A stretch of DNA of 44,158 bases from a virus: positions 1-44,158 of IMG/VR virus record IMGVR_UViG_3300002835_000358. One strand, 5' to 3'. Position numbers and translations under genes: made by a program. Positions 1 through 8,254 of this stretch are shown here, in pieces; positions within the stretch are counted from its first letter, which is position 1, and each line of letters opens with the position of its first letter. Below the pieces are notes generated by a model. It did no database searches. It was not told where the DNA came from and worked only from the letters and a program-made list of their open reading frames with translations.

Positions 1-876
1 AACTGGCACGTAGCCGTAAAGGCAGCGCAGGCGTCTAATATCAGCAACGGCACCTACACAGCTGGATCGGCAGGAGGTGACGGCGGGACTGGTGTTGGTG
101 CCTACATTGAATCAAACACGAACGGAGCCATCGGAACGGTTGACGGGTACCAGATGCTGCTAAATGACCGGCTTCTATATTTCGGAGCGACTAATCAGGC
201 TCATAATGGAATCTACGTTGTAAGCAACGCTGGAAGCGCAGGAACTCCGTGGCGAATCACAAGAGCAACTAATTTTGACGGAGGCGTTCCCGCTGACTAC
301 GTGCATTCCGGTGATGCAGTATACATTTTAAACGGAACAAATTATGGCAACCAAGGATACATCCAAGTGAACATCGGAACCGGGGTAGGCGAAATTATTA
401 AAGTAGGAACTGATTCTATGTCGTGGCAGCAATTCACCGGCGTAGCGTCCATTATTGCGGGAACCGCACTCTCCAAATCTGGAAATACACTAAGTGTTGT
501 GGCGGCAACACAGTCTGTTCCTGGTTACCTTAGCGCATCAGACAAGACAAAGCTTGATGCGTTGCAAATGCCAATCTCTTTCCACATCGCTGGAACCCTA
601 TCTACTGGGGTTAAGCAGCCAAGGTTCATTTCCCCAGTTGCCTGCACTCTTGTCAACGCTCGAGCATACGCTGGCGGTGGCTCTGGCGTGACCTATCGCC
701 TTGTGAAGAACGGCTCTACCAACGGCAATACAAGCGCCACCGTAGGGGCCGCCGTAGTCACCACATCCCTTAGCACCGTTACCTCCCTCGCCGTTGGAGA
801 TACTCTTCAGGTTGAGATTGTAAACGCAGGAACTTCTGGAGCCGACCTTTCGGTAACCATTGAGGCGACATATTAA
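1..876 (+). CDS. tail fibre protein, C-terminal part (partial at window start)
   Basis: The reading frame is open from base 1, so the gene begins before the window; 291 codons are visible. The stretch around codons 1-95 follows the pattern of a common tail-fibre module (gain of a title-like VDGYQMLLNDR, then NGIYVV, then WRITRATNFD), known from side tail fibres and receptor-binding proteins of many phages. The rest is Gly/Ser/Thr/Asn-rich and predicted to be beta-structured, as expected for a trimeric fibre at the virion tip. The stop TAA overlaps the start of the next gene by one base (TAATG), so the two are probably translationally coupled. Tail fibre role is inferred from the motif and from the neighbour. 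Confidence 0.7.
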   Translation, partial: NWHVAVKAAQASNISNGTYTAGSAGGDGGTGVGAYIESNTNGAIGTVDGYQMLLNDRLLYFGATNQAHNGIYVVSNAGSAGTPWRITRATNFDGGVPADYVHSGDAVYILNGTNYGNQGYIQVNIGTGVGEIIKVGTDSMSWQQFTGVASIIAGTALSKSGNTLSVVAATQSVPGYLSASDKTKLDALQMPISFHIAGTLSTGVKQPRFISPVACTLVNARAYAGGGSGVTYRLVKNGSTNGNTSATVGAAVVTTSLSTVTSLAVGDTLQVEIVNAGTSGADLSVTIEATY

Positions 877-2396
877 TGGCCCTTGTAGCGGATACATTTA
901 ACAGGACAAATACATCCCTTGGAACGATGGGCTCAACGGACACGGGCAGCCTTGCGTGGCAGGGTGCGACTAATTGGCAAATTAACAGCAACGCTGCAAA
1001 AAACGTTGAGTCCGCTGGCGTTTGCTGGGTCATTACCCCAAACTCAGATGCGGAGGTGGGCATTGAAACCGGGGCATCCACGACCCATGGAAATGGAGTG
1101 GGTGCTGCATTCTGGGTAGAAGACGCAAGCAACTACTGGATCTCCTATGTGCACGGAGAGCGATACCAAGATGGGACAACTTGCGTTGGTGGCTATTATT
1201 CCTGCACATCTTGTACGGCTTGCGGTGGTGGTAATAAAAACCCAGTTGTATATAACTCCGGAGAAACAACCAACTACACGCAAACTGTTGGTTGCGGTTG
1301 CTCTACAAATGTTCACGCGGCTTGCGGGTGTGATATCTTTGGAAACCCATACCGCGCTGAGGGAGATGTTACGGAGATTGCGTGGGTCTGCGGCGATGCA
1401 AACTGCTCCCAGCTGGTTGGCAATAATGCCGAAACATGCGTCAGCTACTTCAACACTAATGCGTACTCATACAATGCGCCAACTGGCGGAAACGCAAACT
1501 ATTCCTACAACGCCCCCACTGGCGGAAACGCAAAATATTCCTATAACGCACCTAAGACTAACTATAGCTATAACTCTCCCTCGTTTAAGGGAAATAAATA
1601 TAGGGACAATGGAAACATCGTATCGTACTCACCAGTACCAGGAAACCTAAAGAGCTCAACCACGCCTGGAAATTCATTCATTAGCAGCTACAACGCGATT
1701 AGCCCAGGAAACAGCAAAGTTGCAAACTACAATGCCACTGTCGCTGGAAATCTAAAAGGCGGAAACAAAAATCCCACCGTCTACAACTGCTCTCCTGGAA
1801 ACTACACGACTGGTTCGTGTACGACCGGCGCGTGCTCGCCAACCTCTGGAACATATGCATGCGGAAACATCACTTGTGCTAGCGCCGACAAGACCTGCAC
1901 CTCGTGCGGCACTACCGGAAAACAATATTCTCGAACATGCACATGCACAAAAAGCGGCGGAAACACAAACGCATGCTCAACATGCGTACCTACCTCCGGC
2001 GCGGAGTGTTACGACGCGTGCTTGACAACCACGCCAAACTATAAGTTCCGATATAAGCTTAAGGTTGATCGCATTGCTGCTGGAACGCGAAGCAATCATT
2101 ATACTTCTGCTGCGCTTTACGACAGCACTAGCTCTACCCAGTCGTGGGGCTCCATCAAGGTTGTGACCAGCGGTGCGGACTACACGGCGTATGTGTATAC
2201 GGACGATGCGTGGACGACGGAGGCTGCCAATTCCGGCCTGCAAGCCTCTGGCCAGAGCGATTATTTGAGTTCAGTTGGTCACGGTATTGGGGTGGCTCCG
2301 CTTGGCGACCAGAACCCAGGGGAAACAGACCAGATTGACTATTGGTACGCAAGTTATAGTACTGGATCTGATAGCGTCGGCATCTTGATTTCCTGA
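876..2396 (+). CDS. Cys-rich tail fibre / adhesin with split lectin-like domain
   Basis: 506 aa. Residues 1-100 (DTFNRTNTSLG..., ...NYWISYVHG) and residues 380-506 (NYKFRYKLKVDRIAAG..., ...IDYWYASY) each resemble one half of a concanavalin/LamG-like jelly roll often found in phage tail fibres. Between them lies about 280 residues very rich in Cys, Asn, Gly and Tyr. This contains 12-residue repeats of the type YSYNAPTGGNAN, recurring PGN motifs, two copies of GGNKNPxVYN and two cysteine-dense blocks. The insertion reading is inference. Probable function is receptor binding at the tail tip. The start overlaps the stop of the upstream fibre gene. No reverse transcriptase is present, so a diversity-generating mechanism is not supported here. 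Confidence 0.6.
   Translation: MALVADTFNRTNTSLGTMGSTDTGSLAWQGATNWQINSNAAKNVESAGVCWVITPNSDAEVGIETGASTTHGNGVGAAFWVEDASNYWISYVHGERYQDGTTCVGGYYSCTSCTACGGGNKNPVVYNSGETTNYTQTVGCGCSTNVHAACGCDIFGNPYRAEGDVTEIAWVCGDANCSQLVGNNAETCVSYFNTNAYSYNAPTGGNANYSYNAPTGGNAKYSYNAPKTNYSYNSPSFKGNKYRDNGNIVSYSPVPGNLKSSTTPGNSFISSYNAISPGNSKVANYNATVAGNLKGGNKNPTVYNCSPGNYTTGSCTTGACSPTSGTYACGNITCASADKTCTSCGTTGKQYSRTCTCTKSGGNTNACSTCVPTSGAECYDACLTTTPNYKFRYKLKVDRIAAGTRSNHYTSAALYDSTSSTQSWGSIKVVTSGADYTAYVYTDDAWTTEAANSGLQASGQSDYLSSVGHGIGVAPLGDQNPGETDQIDYWYASYSTGSDSVGILIS
1464..1571 (+). repeat. 36-bp coding repeat in tail fibre gene
   Basis: About three imperfect copies of a 36-bp unit encoding YSYNAPTGGNAN (copies near 1464, 1500 and 1536, the last one truncated), followed by a weaker YSYNSP copy. 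The copies differ mostly at third codon positions, so the peptide repeat is being kept under selection. Confidence 0.8.
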
Positions 2397-2399
2397 TAA

Positions 2400-3029
2400 A
2401 TGCCCTGGTCTAGCGGTCATGGAATTAAAGCTCTTACCGAGTGGATCAACGAGCATGGCATCGCCACCGTCCTTGACGTTGGGGCTGGAGCTGGACGTTA
2501 CGGTGTAGCGATTCGCAACGCGTGCCCATCCGTCACCGTCCTTGATGCCATAGAGGTTTTTCCGTACTATCAGACACGCTTTTCGCTGGATGATATTTAC
2601 GACACCGTAACGATTGCCGACGCCCGCACCATCACCTCCTTCCCCTATGACCTGGTAGTCCTTGGTGATGTGATTGAGCATATGCCAAGAGCCGACGCCG
2701 TCGCGCTCTGGGCCGCTATCTCCGCTTCTGCCAGATTTGCATACATCGCCATGCCTATCGGTCTGTGCGAGCAGACGGGGAGCAATGTTCCTGATGATGA
2801 TACCGAGACATGCATGATGAATCCCTACGAGGAGCATGTAGAGCCAGAGGCGAGCACCGAAGAAATCGTGCGCCTCTTCCCCGGCATCTTCAGGTTTAAT
2901 ATATACGATCTGGTGAATGTCAACCACAATCCAACGTTTCAGATAGGGTGTTTCTACGCCAGCTTTAGTGCTATACTCCAGCCAGGCAGGGGTGACCCTG
3001 TAATTGAAAAAATCCTATCAGGGGGGTAA
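2400..3029 (+). CDS. class I SAM-dependent methyltransferase
   Basis: 209 aa. Motif I is clear near residues 24-34 (VLDVGAGAGRYG), an acidic post-I segment follows (DAIEVFP), and motif IV-like DLVVLGDVIEHM sits near residue 85, the pattern of small-molecule or sugar methyltransferases. The substrate cannot be read from the sequence. It starts 3 nt after the tail fibre stop without a visible Shine-Dalgarno site, suggesting coupling. Its position between fibre genes and a glycosyltransferase cassette suggests methylation of a glycan or of a virion/surface protein (inference). Confidence 0.7.
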   Translation: MPWSSGHGIKALTEWINEHGIATVLDVGAGAGRYGVAIRNACPSVTVLDAIEVFPYYQTRFSLDDIYDTVTIADARTITSFPYDLVVLGDVIEHMPRADAVALWAAISASARFAYIAMPIGLCEQTGSNVPDDDTETCMMNPYEEHVEPEASTEEIVRLFPGIFRFNIYDLVNVNHNPTFQIGCFYASFSAILQPGRGDPVIEKILSGG

Positions 3030-3032
3030 ATT

Positions 3033-3593
3033 ATGCCAGAAGTACTACAGGGTGATTTGCAGGATAAGGCCACTACGCCTTGGACTGAGCTGCTCGAAAA
3101 GAACGCTAGCCGCGGTAATGTTCTGTATTTCTTTTCATCGCCAAGTTGCACATTTTGTGAGCAAGCATACCCATGGATTGAGGCAATTGAGAAGAAGTAT
3201 CAGGATAAGGGCCTTGCCGTTGTTGTTGTGTCCACTGATACAAATCAATCTATTTCCGCCGCCGCTGGGGTAAATGCAGTTCCGGTATTGATCAACTCCG
3301 CAAACGGTTCTCCCACAGCAAGAATTGTTGGCTGGGGGGAAAAGTCATTTGCTGAGGTCGAGGTTCGGCTTGGCCTGACTGACCTTTTTAATGAGATTGC
3401 TGGCCTGACTAAGTTTGTAAACCCAGCAGTACCATATGCCAGCGACGGAGGATCTGAGGGAACATGCGAGGGGTGCGGCAAGGAGGCAAACCCAGCGCTC
3501 GCTGAGCTGGCTGAAAACATCTCTAAAGAGCTCGATGCAATTAGGGCAGATATTGCAGAGCTCAGAGCGTTTCTATTTGAGGAAAAGAAGTGA
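3033..3593 (+). CDS. thioredoxin-fold protein with C-terminal coiled coil
   Basis: 186 aa. Residues about 20-105 form a thioredoxin-like domain with the redox motif CTFC near residue 40 and a cis-proline segment (AVPVL) near residue 83. A second CxxC (CEGC) near residue 146 precedes a charged heptad-like C-terminus (about 155-186). The longer length and coiled coil distinguish it from the housekeeping-type thioredoxin at 27300. A G-rich ribosome site lies just before the ATG. Role inferred: disulphide handling, plausibly for the Cys-rich fibre encoded immediately upstream. Confidence 0.65.
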   Translation: MPEVLQGDLQDKATTPWTELLEKNASRGNVLYFFSSPSCTFCEQAYPWIEAIEKKYQDKGLAVVVVSTDTNQSISAAAGVNAVPVLINSANGSPTARIVGWGEKSFAEVEVRLGLTDLFNEIAGLTKFVNPAVPYASDGGSEGTCEGCGKEANPALAELAENISKELDAIRADIAELRAFLFEEKK

Positions 3594-4411
3594 ATCCAGT
3601 TGAGAAGCTCATTAAGCGCCTAAGGGGAGAAGATGTTCACAGGATTACCTGGCGCCCGGAGCATGAAAATCTTCAGGAAACTGGATTTGAGCCACCAAGG
3701 CCAGCATCAAAGTATGTTCCAGACTGGTACAAGGGAATTCCTACAGTGGCCCATGGCCGACTTCCATTCAATCCAGAAATGCAGGAATACAACCACACTG
3801 TTAAAAATTGCGTTCCTATCATCGACGCATTTACCACTGGGTTTATTCAGGGATTAAACTGTGACCTGCAGGTCCAGCGTGATATTCGCGGCGAGGGCGC
3901 AACGATTAACTGGCCACGACAATTCCCATGGGAGCCGGTTAGACCTCCGCGAGACCCGAGTGCGATGGAGGGATTTGTTTCGCCAGAAGGCTTTGATAAG
4001 AATCCATACCTGTGGATTCAACCATTTGAATTCGGTGTGCCAAAAGGCTGGTCTGTTCTTATCACCCACCCATTAAATCGCTTTGATCTGCCATTTCGCA
4101 CGATGTCGGCCATAGTGGATTCCGATAGCTTCCCCCTTAGGTCTGAAATAACTTTTTATCTTAAGAGCGATTTTCAAGGTGTGATTCCGAAGGGTACGCC
4201 TATTTTTCAGATTATTCCAATCAAAAGAACTAACTGGGAATCTTCATTAATTCCATATAACGAAGCTCACCGAACAAAATACGTTGCTATGACTCGAGAC
4301 GTATGGGGTGGTGCGTACCGAAATCGTTTCTGGAAGAAGAAGTCATATGTTGAGGCCGAGCAGCCCCGATGCCCGGTAATGCACGGAGCGGATGGCACTA
4401 ATGAGCGTTAA
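3590..4411 (+). CDS. unknown protein, paralogue A (possibly DUF6065 family)
   Basis: 273 aa, GTG start overlapping the upstream stop (GTGA). It is clearly paralogous to the product of 6058-6858: both have a K-x-C-x-PIID-x2-T-x-G segment near residue 65, a W/YSV--HPLN segment, VDSDSF versus MDSDRF, GVIPKGTP versus GIIPVGTP, then IKRTNWE versus FKRENWE, and a C-terminal YRxxFWxKK. From memory it resembles proteins of unknown function (DUF6065) found in phages and bacteria; I cannot confirm that here. Conserved Cys, Asp and Trp suggest an enzyme rather than a structural protein. Its place in the cassette suggests a role with the methyltransferases and glycosyltransferase. Confidence 0.6.
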   Translation: MNPVEKLIKRLRGEDVHRITWRPEHENLQETGFEPPRPASKYVPDWYKGIPTVAHGRLPFNPEMQEYNHTVKNCVPIIDAFTTGFIQGLNCDLQVQRDIRGEGATINWPRQFPWEPVRPPRDPSAMEGFVSPEGFDKNPYLWIQPFEFGVPKGWSVLITHPLNRFDLPFRTMSAIVDSDSFPLRSEITFYLKSDFQGVIPKGTPIFQIIPIKRTNWESSLIPYNEAHRTKYVAMTRDVWGGAYRNRFWKKKSYVEAEQPRCPVMHGADGTNER

Positions 4412-4628
4412 GCCTTGGGACATGCTAGATCCAAATGCTGGCAGGGTCAGCAAGGAGACACTAGAAGAACGCCTTGAATCTTGTCGTGGGTGCGAGCATT
4501 TTATCCGCCTTTCAGGTCAATGCAAAAAGTGCCTATGCTTCATGAAGCTCAAGGCGCAATTGCCGCAAGCAGAATGTCCCGTGGGGAGATGGGGGAAGGA
4601 TGAGCACAATCCACCCGCAGAGGATTAG
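4401..4628 (+). CDS. small cysteine-knuckle protein
   Basis: 75 aa. Cysteines are arranged CRGC, then CKKCLC, then CPVGRW, a compact zinc-binding pattern seen in small proteins near tail and modification genes of other phages. I choose the ATG at 4401 (MSVKPWDMLDP) over the one at 4392 because a GGAG site at 4385-4388 is better spaced for it. It overlaps the previous gene and the next one, so it is part of the translationally coupled cassette. Function unknown; zinc binding is inferred from the cysteine pattern. Confidence 0.7.
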   Translation: MSVKPWDMLDPNAGRVSKETLEERLESCRGCEHFIRLSGQCKKCLCFMKLKAQLPQAECPVGRWGKDEHNPPAED

Positions 4629-5520
4629 GTTTCGGGAGCAGGAAAAGCTCACTAGCCAATATTCAGGAAAAGCACAATGGGTTGAGAAAAGGGATTACTC
4701 TGCTTCATCCGGACCAGTGTTCGCCGCCGCGGTTGCCGAATGGATTTCGTCTTTGGGGCATGTGGACAAGATTAGGTTTGACGGCGAGGCAGATGGCTCA
4801 TTTTCAGCTTTGGTTTTAGGAAAGCTAAGCAACTCAAGCGGCATTGAGGTCTACGCCTCAGAATTCAACGACGAGTTGCGGAAAAAGATTATTTCCCGCG
4901 GCCTTATCAAAGAAGAAAATGTTCTCGTGGACGCTCTTATCCCGCCATCCCCCGGGGGCACTATGGTCGTTATTGCAAATCAATTCCTGGACGCCTTGCC
5001 GTTTACCGGCATGCGAATGACCAAGAGCAGGGATGGCGCCATACGCCTAGAGGAGCTTTCCATTGATGAAAAAAACAATATGTACTATTACCCTTTGGCG
5101 ACAAGATCAATTGACCCAGAGCGACAAGACGACGCGCACCCAAGGACTGGTCTATTTAACTACTCTGTTGCAAAAATAAACTACGTTAGGAACGCCCTTG
5201 ACCGGGAGGGTGAGACTTATTTGCTGGTCATCGACTGGAATTGGGAAAAAACCGAGCATGACTACCGGGGCGAGCTTTCAGCCCTTGCCCATTCCCCAAC
5301 GCCAGGTATTTGGCTTAACAAGATGGCAATGAGCCGCGGAGGTCAGGCACTATTTTCTGACTGCATCCTCAGATGGCCGCCATTTTACGCCCTAGCCAGG
5401 GGGTATGCTAATCTTGGTGCGTATCAAAACCTCATAACAACCATTGTTAAAACGCAGTCATCTGGGGACCGCGTGTGGGGAACATGCCAACTGGGAGGTA
5501 GCCATGGGCCACAGGATTAA
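4600..5520 (+). CDS. MidA-like (PF02636-type) methyltransferase homologue
   Basis: 306 aa. The order of segments resembles the MidA/NDUFAF7 family of SAM-dependent protein arginine methyltransferases: an N-terminal YSASSGPVFAAAVAEWI, a glycine-poor motif I equivalent around FDGEADGSFSALVLGKL, the hallmark ANQFLDALPF (compare ANEFLDALPV), then LLVIDWNW and a YRGEL segment. The usual GPGRG glycine loop is not well preserved, so catalysis is uncertain. The gene overlaps both neighbours (29 nt upstream, 17 nt downstream). Identification rests on motif recall only. Confidence 0.45.
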   Translation: MSTIHPQRIRFREQEKLTSQYSGKAQWVEKRDYSASSGPVFAAAVAEWISSLGHVDKIRFDGEADGSFSALVLGKLSNSSGIEVYASEFNDELRKKIISRGLIKEENVLVDALIPPSPGGTMVVIANQFLDALPFTGMRMTKSRDGAIRLEELSIDEKNNMYYYPLATRSIDPERQDDAHPRTGLFNYSVAKINYVRNALDREGETYLLVIDWNWEKTEHDYRGELSALAHSPTPGIWLNKMAMSRGGQALFSDCILRWPPFYALARGYANLGAYQNLITTIVKTQSSGDRVWGTCQLGGSHGPQD

Positions 5521-6061
5521 AGTACTTCAAAACTTTGTCGAGCCAGCTGACGCCGAAAAAGTTATTCGGCTGATTGATGACGGAAAAAGCAATAGCATAA
5601 CAACGGAGTGGATGCTTAAAAAGTACTCAGATAAACTTCTTGAGGAGCACAGGGAGGAGCTTGGCTGGAAATCTTATTTGTTTACGGCGAAAGCGCAAGC
5701 TTTTTCCACTCAAAGCGGATCAGAACCGGGGGAATATACCAATTTGGGCACGGGATTAGAACATATCATAGCGACTAGCATCATCTATCTTGGCGGAAAC
5801 TTTACCGACGGTAAGATTGTATTTCCCAATCAGGAATTCGAGTATCAGCCAGAGCCGCTTTCCGCGATAATCTTCCCAAGCGGTAGTTGGGAGTATCGGC
5901 AATCGTTAGAGCCAGTTACTTCCGGCGTAAGATATGAGATGGCAATGCTGCATACGGGCTACTACCAAAAATCGCTTCAGCAGAAGTACCTCCAGGAAAA
6001 CAATATTTCCCTCTCTAATCTCTGGTCGGCAAATTTCAAAAATGGAGTCTGCGGTATATGA
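5504..6061 (+). CDS. prolyl-4-hydroxylase-fold protein lacking Fe ligands
   Basis: 185 aa; ATG at 5504 is preceded by GGGAGG at 5493-5498. The C-terminal half follows the double-stranded beta-helix pattern of 2-oxoglutarate/Fe(II) oxygenases of the P4H type (YLGGNFTDGKIVFPNQ, then AIIFPSGSWEY, then EPVTSGVRYEMAM). The expected HxD motif appears as EHIIA, and the distal histidine before PVTSG is replaced (YRQSLEPVTSG). It may therefore be a non-catalytic or divergent member. It is coupled on both sides within the cassette and ends in an ATGA overlap with the next gene. Confidence 0.5.
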   Translation: MGHRIKVLQNFVEPADAEKVIRLIDDGKSNSITTEWMLKKYSDKLLEEHREELGWKSYLFTAKAQAFSTQSGSEPGEYTNLGTGLEHIIATSIIYLGGNFTDGKIVFPNQEFEYQPEPLSAIIFPSGSWEYRQSLEPVTSGVRYEMAMLHTGYYQKSLQQKYLQENNISLSNLWSANFKNGVCGI

Positions 6062-6858
6062 GCAACATTATTAAGTTTTGGAATTGGCATGAGATCCCCG
6101 ATGGTGTCCACCCGCGACCAGCGGGTCGGCCTATGCCGCAATGGTGGCGGGACATGTACGCTTACGGTGGCTGGGGGGCGGATGGGGACTCAGTGGAGCG
6201 AAAGGTCAATATTAACTCGGGCATGGATAATGCCAGTATCAAGCGTTGCCAGCCAATTATTGACTCAATGACCCTTGGCTACACTATCAGGACCCATGCG
6301 GAGATTTACATCGAATCTAAGGACAATGAAAGCGCCCACCTAAACGAAGAAGTTTGCCCAGCGCCGTCTGTTATTACAACGGCTACGTACCCGCGCAGAA
6401 TAACAGACTCACCAAACAGCGGAGCCAGCTTTCACCCCTTTGGGCAGGCGATGGAGCACCCGTACAGCAAAAAGCAAGAGCAGCATCTTCTAAAAATCTT
6501 CACCCCATGGATTGTCAAGACGGCACCTGGGTACTCGGTGATTTTTCACTCGCCACTCAATGATCAAAACGAGTACTTTGATGTGGTCCCAGGAGTCATG
6601 GATTCAGATAGGTTTTTTCCAAAGCTAAACTTTATGATTGCCCTTAAAGACAAAAACTTTAACGGGATTATACCGGTGGGGACACCGCTGGTTCAGGTTG
6701 TGCCATTTAAACGAGAAAATTGGGAAATGGTTATTGAACACACGAAAGAGGGTATGGAGCGCGTTAAGGAGGGCAAGGGTAAAATAGACGCAACCCTTGC
6801 AAGCGTATTCCATCTTCCTTACCGGAAGTTGTTCTGGTCGAAGAAAGAGTTTAAGTGA
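6058..6858 (+). CDS. unknown protein, paralogue B (possibly DUF6065 family)
   Basis: 266 aa, starting in an ATGA overlap. It is the second copy of the family described at 3590, with the shared K-x-C-x-PIID core (here KRCQPIIDSMTLGY), a PGYSVIFHSPLN segment, GVMDSDRF, GIIPVGTP, FKRENWE and terminal YRKLFWSKK. Overall identity is low, so the duplication is old or the two were acquired separately. Several Trp-rich N-terminal motifs (FWNWHEIP, MPQWWRDMY) resemble a substrate-recognition region. Function unknown; two divergent copies in one cassette imply two related substrates or a heteromer. Confidence 0.6.
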   Translation: MSNIIKFWNWHEIPDGVHPRPAGRPMPQWWRDMYAYGGWGADGDSVERKVNINSGMDNASIKRCQPIIDSMTLGYTIRTHAEIYIESKDNESAHLNEEVCPAPSVITTATYPRRITDSPNSGASFHPFGQAMEHPYSKKQEQHLLKIFTPWIVKTAPGYSVIFHSPLNDQNEYFDVVPGVMDSDRFFPKLNFMIALKDKNFNGIIPVGTPLVQVVPFKRENWEMVIEHTKEGMERVKEGKGKIDATLASVFHLPYRKLFWSKKEFK

Positions 6859-6864
6859 CCATTG

Positions 6865-7908
6865 ATGCGGCCAAAGATTTTTGTTTCTGTATCTGTTCTT
6901 GGTTGGGACACAGAACTTCCAACTACCGTTCTATCCTGCCTGCAGAACAGGTCCGGAGATAACGATATAAAAATTGGGATTGCCTTCGTTGGCAATCTTG
7001 GGGAATGGGATCAGGCCAGACAGGACATTGTGGTTCTTGAGGACCCGGAAGCATCGAAAATGGTTAAGATGCAACGCTTCCGCCTAAGAGATAATTGGGG
7101 CGTGGCTAGGGGGAGAAACCTAGCCGCGAGCCTATACGATGGCGAAGACTATTTTCTACAGGTTGATGCCCATACATATTTTGCGAGTGACTGGGACAAG
7201 ATTCTCGTAAAAAAGTATGAGGAAGCGACTCGCATTACAAAAAACAAGAGAACCATTCTGACGGCCACACCGCTTGAGTATGTCCATCCCGGAGGGGGCA
7301 CAAATGAGATATACCTTGCGGAAAAAAATATTGGCTATCCAGCATTTTCTGAGGGACAATGGTGGATTGATGGTGTAATCCCTAGCTGGCAACATGTTGA
7401 CCCATGTGGAATGTACTCAAGAACACTGAAGATTATGACAACCCAAACCGGGTTTGCTCCAGCGCAAAAAACATGCGCCGCATTTATGTTTGGAAGCAAA
7501 GAGTTGGCACAGCACATTACCCTTCCAGACAACCTAGTTTTTTGGGAAGAAGAGATTATTCAGTCTATTGAGCTGCTGTCCCTTGGGTTCAGTTTTGTAT
7601 ACCCCCTTCTGGTTGGCCCGATTTATCACATGTACGGGGAGTGGTCCACGCCAACGCACGGCGCTAGATTCAATGTCGGAGAGGTTTTCTCAATGTATGA
7701 GGGTCTCGGGGAGCGCTTTAAGGGGATAGACGCTGCTGGCGAGAACCCCGTGGCGTACCTTGGGAAAATAAACTTTAATAAATATTATGAGGAAAACCTT
7801 GACAAGGTAGTCGCGTACGAGAAGTACGCACATGTCTCCCTGAAGTCTGCTATAGTTAGGAAGAAGTACCCAGACGGGTACGCTAATGTTGGTTTTGAAC
7901 CACTGTAG
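6865..7908 (+). CDS. GlcNAc-transferase-like glycosyltransferase (PF11397/GT60 type)
   Basis: 347 aa. An N-terminal Rossmann-like segment (IFVSVSVLGWDTELPTTVLS) is followed by NWGVARGRNLAASLYDGEDY and then LQVDAHTYFASDWD near residue 100. This matches the pattern of the GlcNAc transferases related to Skp1 glycosylation (AR..A..L..GE.Y.LQ.DSH..F...WD), with DAH as the likely metal/nucleotide-sugar site. Residues 210-270 carry conserved aromatic and acidic positions (FWEEEI, YHMYGEWSTPTHG). I use ATG 6865 rather than the TTG at 6862. It probably glycosylates a virion protein or host polysaccharide; donor and acceptor are not visible. Confidence 0.7.
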   Translation: MRPKIFVSVSVLGWDTELPTTVLSCLQNRSGDNDIKIGIAFVGNLGEWDQARQDIVVLEDPEASKMVKMQRFRLRDNWGVARGRNLAASLYDGEDYFLQVDAHTYFASDWDKILVKKYEEATRITKNKRTILTATPLEYVHPGGGTNEIYLAEKNIGYPAFSEGQWWIDGVIPSWQHVDPCGMYSRTLKIMTTQTGFAPAQKTCAAFMFGSKELAQHITLPDNLVFWEEEIIQSIELLSLGFSFVYPLLVGPIYHMYGEWSTPTHGARFNVGEVFSMYEGLGERFKGIDAAGENPVAYLGKINFNKYYEENLDKVVAYEKYAHVSLKSAIVRKKYPDGYANVGFEPL

Positions 7909-7917
7909 GGAGGAACC

Positions 7918-8073
7918 ATGGACGGACAGATCACGGTAGAGCAGTTGCTTGCAAAGATCGGGCAGCTTGTTGTTCAGTTGGATATTGCCAACGGCAGGAT
8001 TGCTGCGCTTCAGGGGGAGGTCAAGGATCTTAGTGAGAAGGCGCAGTCAGAAAAGAAGCCGCCAAAGGCATAG
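7918..8073 (+). CDS. small coiled-coil protein, 51 aa
   Basis: Begins at ATG 7918 with a good GGGAGG site. The product has a hydrophobic heptad pattern (VEQLLAKIGQLVVQLDIANGRI and onward) ending in a Lys/Pro-rich tail, typical of short oligomerising phage proteins. No family recognised. It sits 9 nt after the glycosyltransferase and 4 nt before the zinc-ribbon gene. Confidence 0.6.
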   Translation: MDGQITVEQLLAKIGQLVVQLDIANGRIAALQGEVKDLSEKAQSEKKPPKA

Positions 8074-8077
8074 ACGA

Positions 8078-8254
8078 ATGCCAACGTACGATTACAGGTG
8101 CGCAAAGTGCAACGCGAAGGTTGAGATCTCGGCGCCCATCGACGGAAAGCTTCCCTCCAAACACAAGCAATGCGGAGGCAAGCTGGCGCAAGTGATCTCC
8201 GCCCCGACGATCCTGTATAAGGGTTCTGGGTGGGCGAGAAAAGAAGCTAGCTAG
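8078..8254 (+). CDS. FmdB-type zinc-ribbon protein
   Basis: 58 aa. It starts [11 protein letters not shown], has a second pair of ligands around HKQCGGK, and ends [10 protein letters not shown], matching the PTYxYxCxxC...FKGSGW pattern of FmdB-family zinc ribbons (PF09723). Such proteins occur often near phage structural genes; their role is unknown. The stop overlaps the stop of the convergent minus-strand gene by 8 nt, so there is no room for a terminator between the two units. Confidence 0.75.
   Translation: MPTYDYRCAKCNAKVEISAPIDGKLPSKHKQCGGKLAQVISAPTILYKGSGWARKEAS

Noticed and set aside
1464-1800. diversity-generating retroelement variable region in the Asn-rich fibre segment
   Set aside because: No reverse transcriptase, template repeat or accessory gene is visible in the window; tandem peptide repeats explain the composition.
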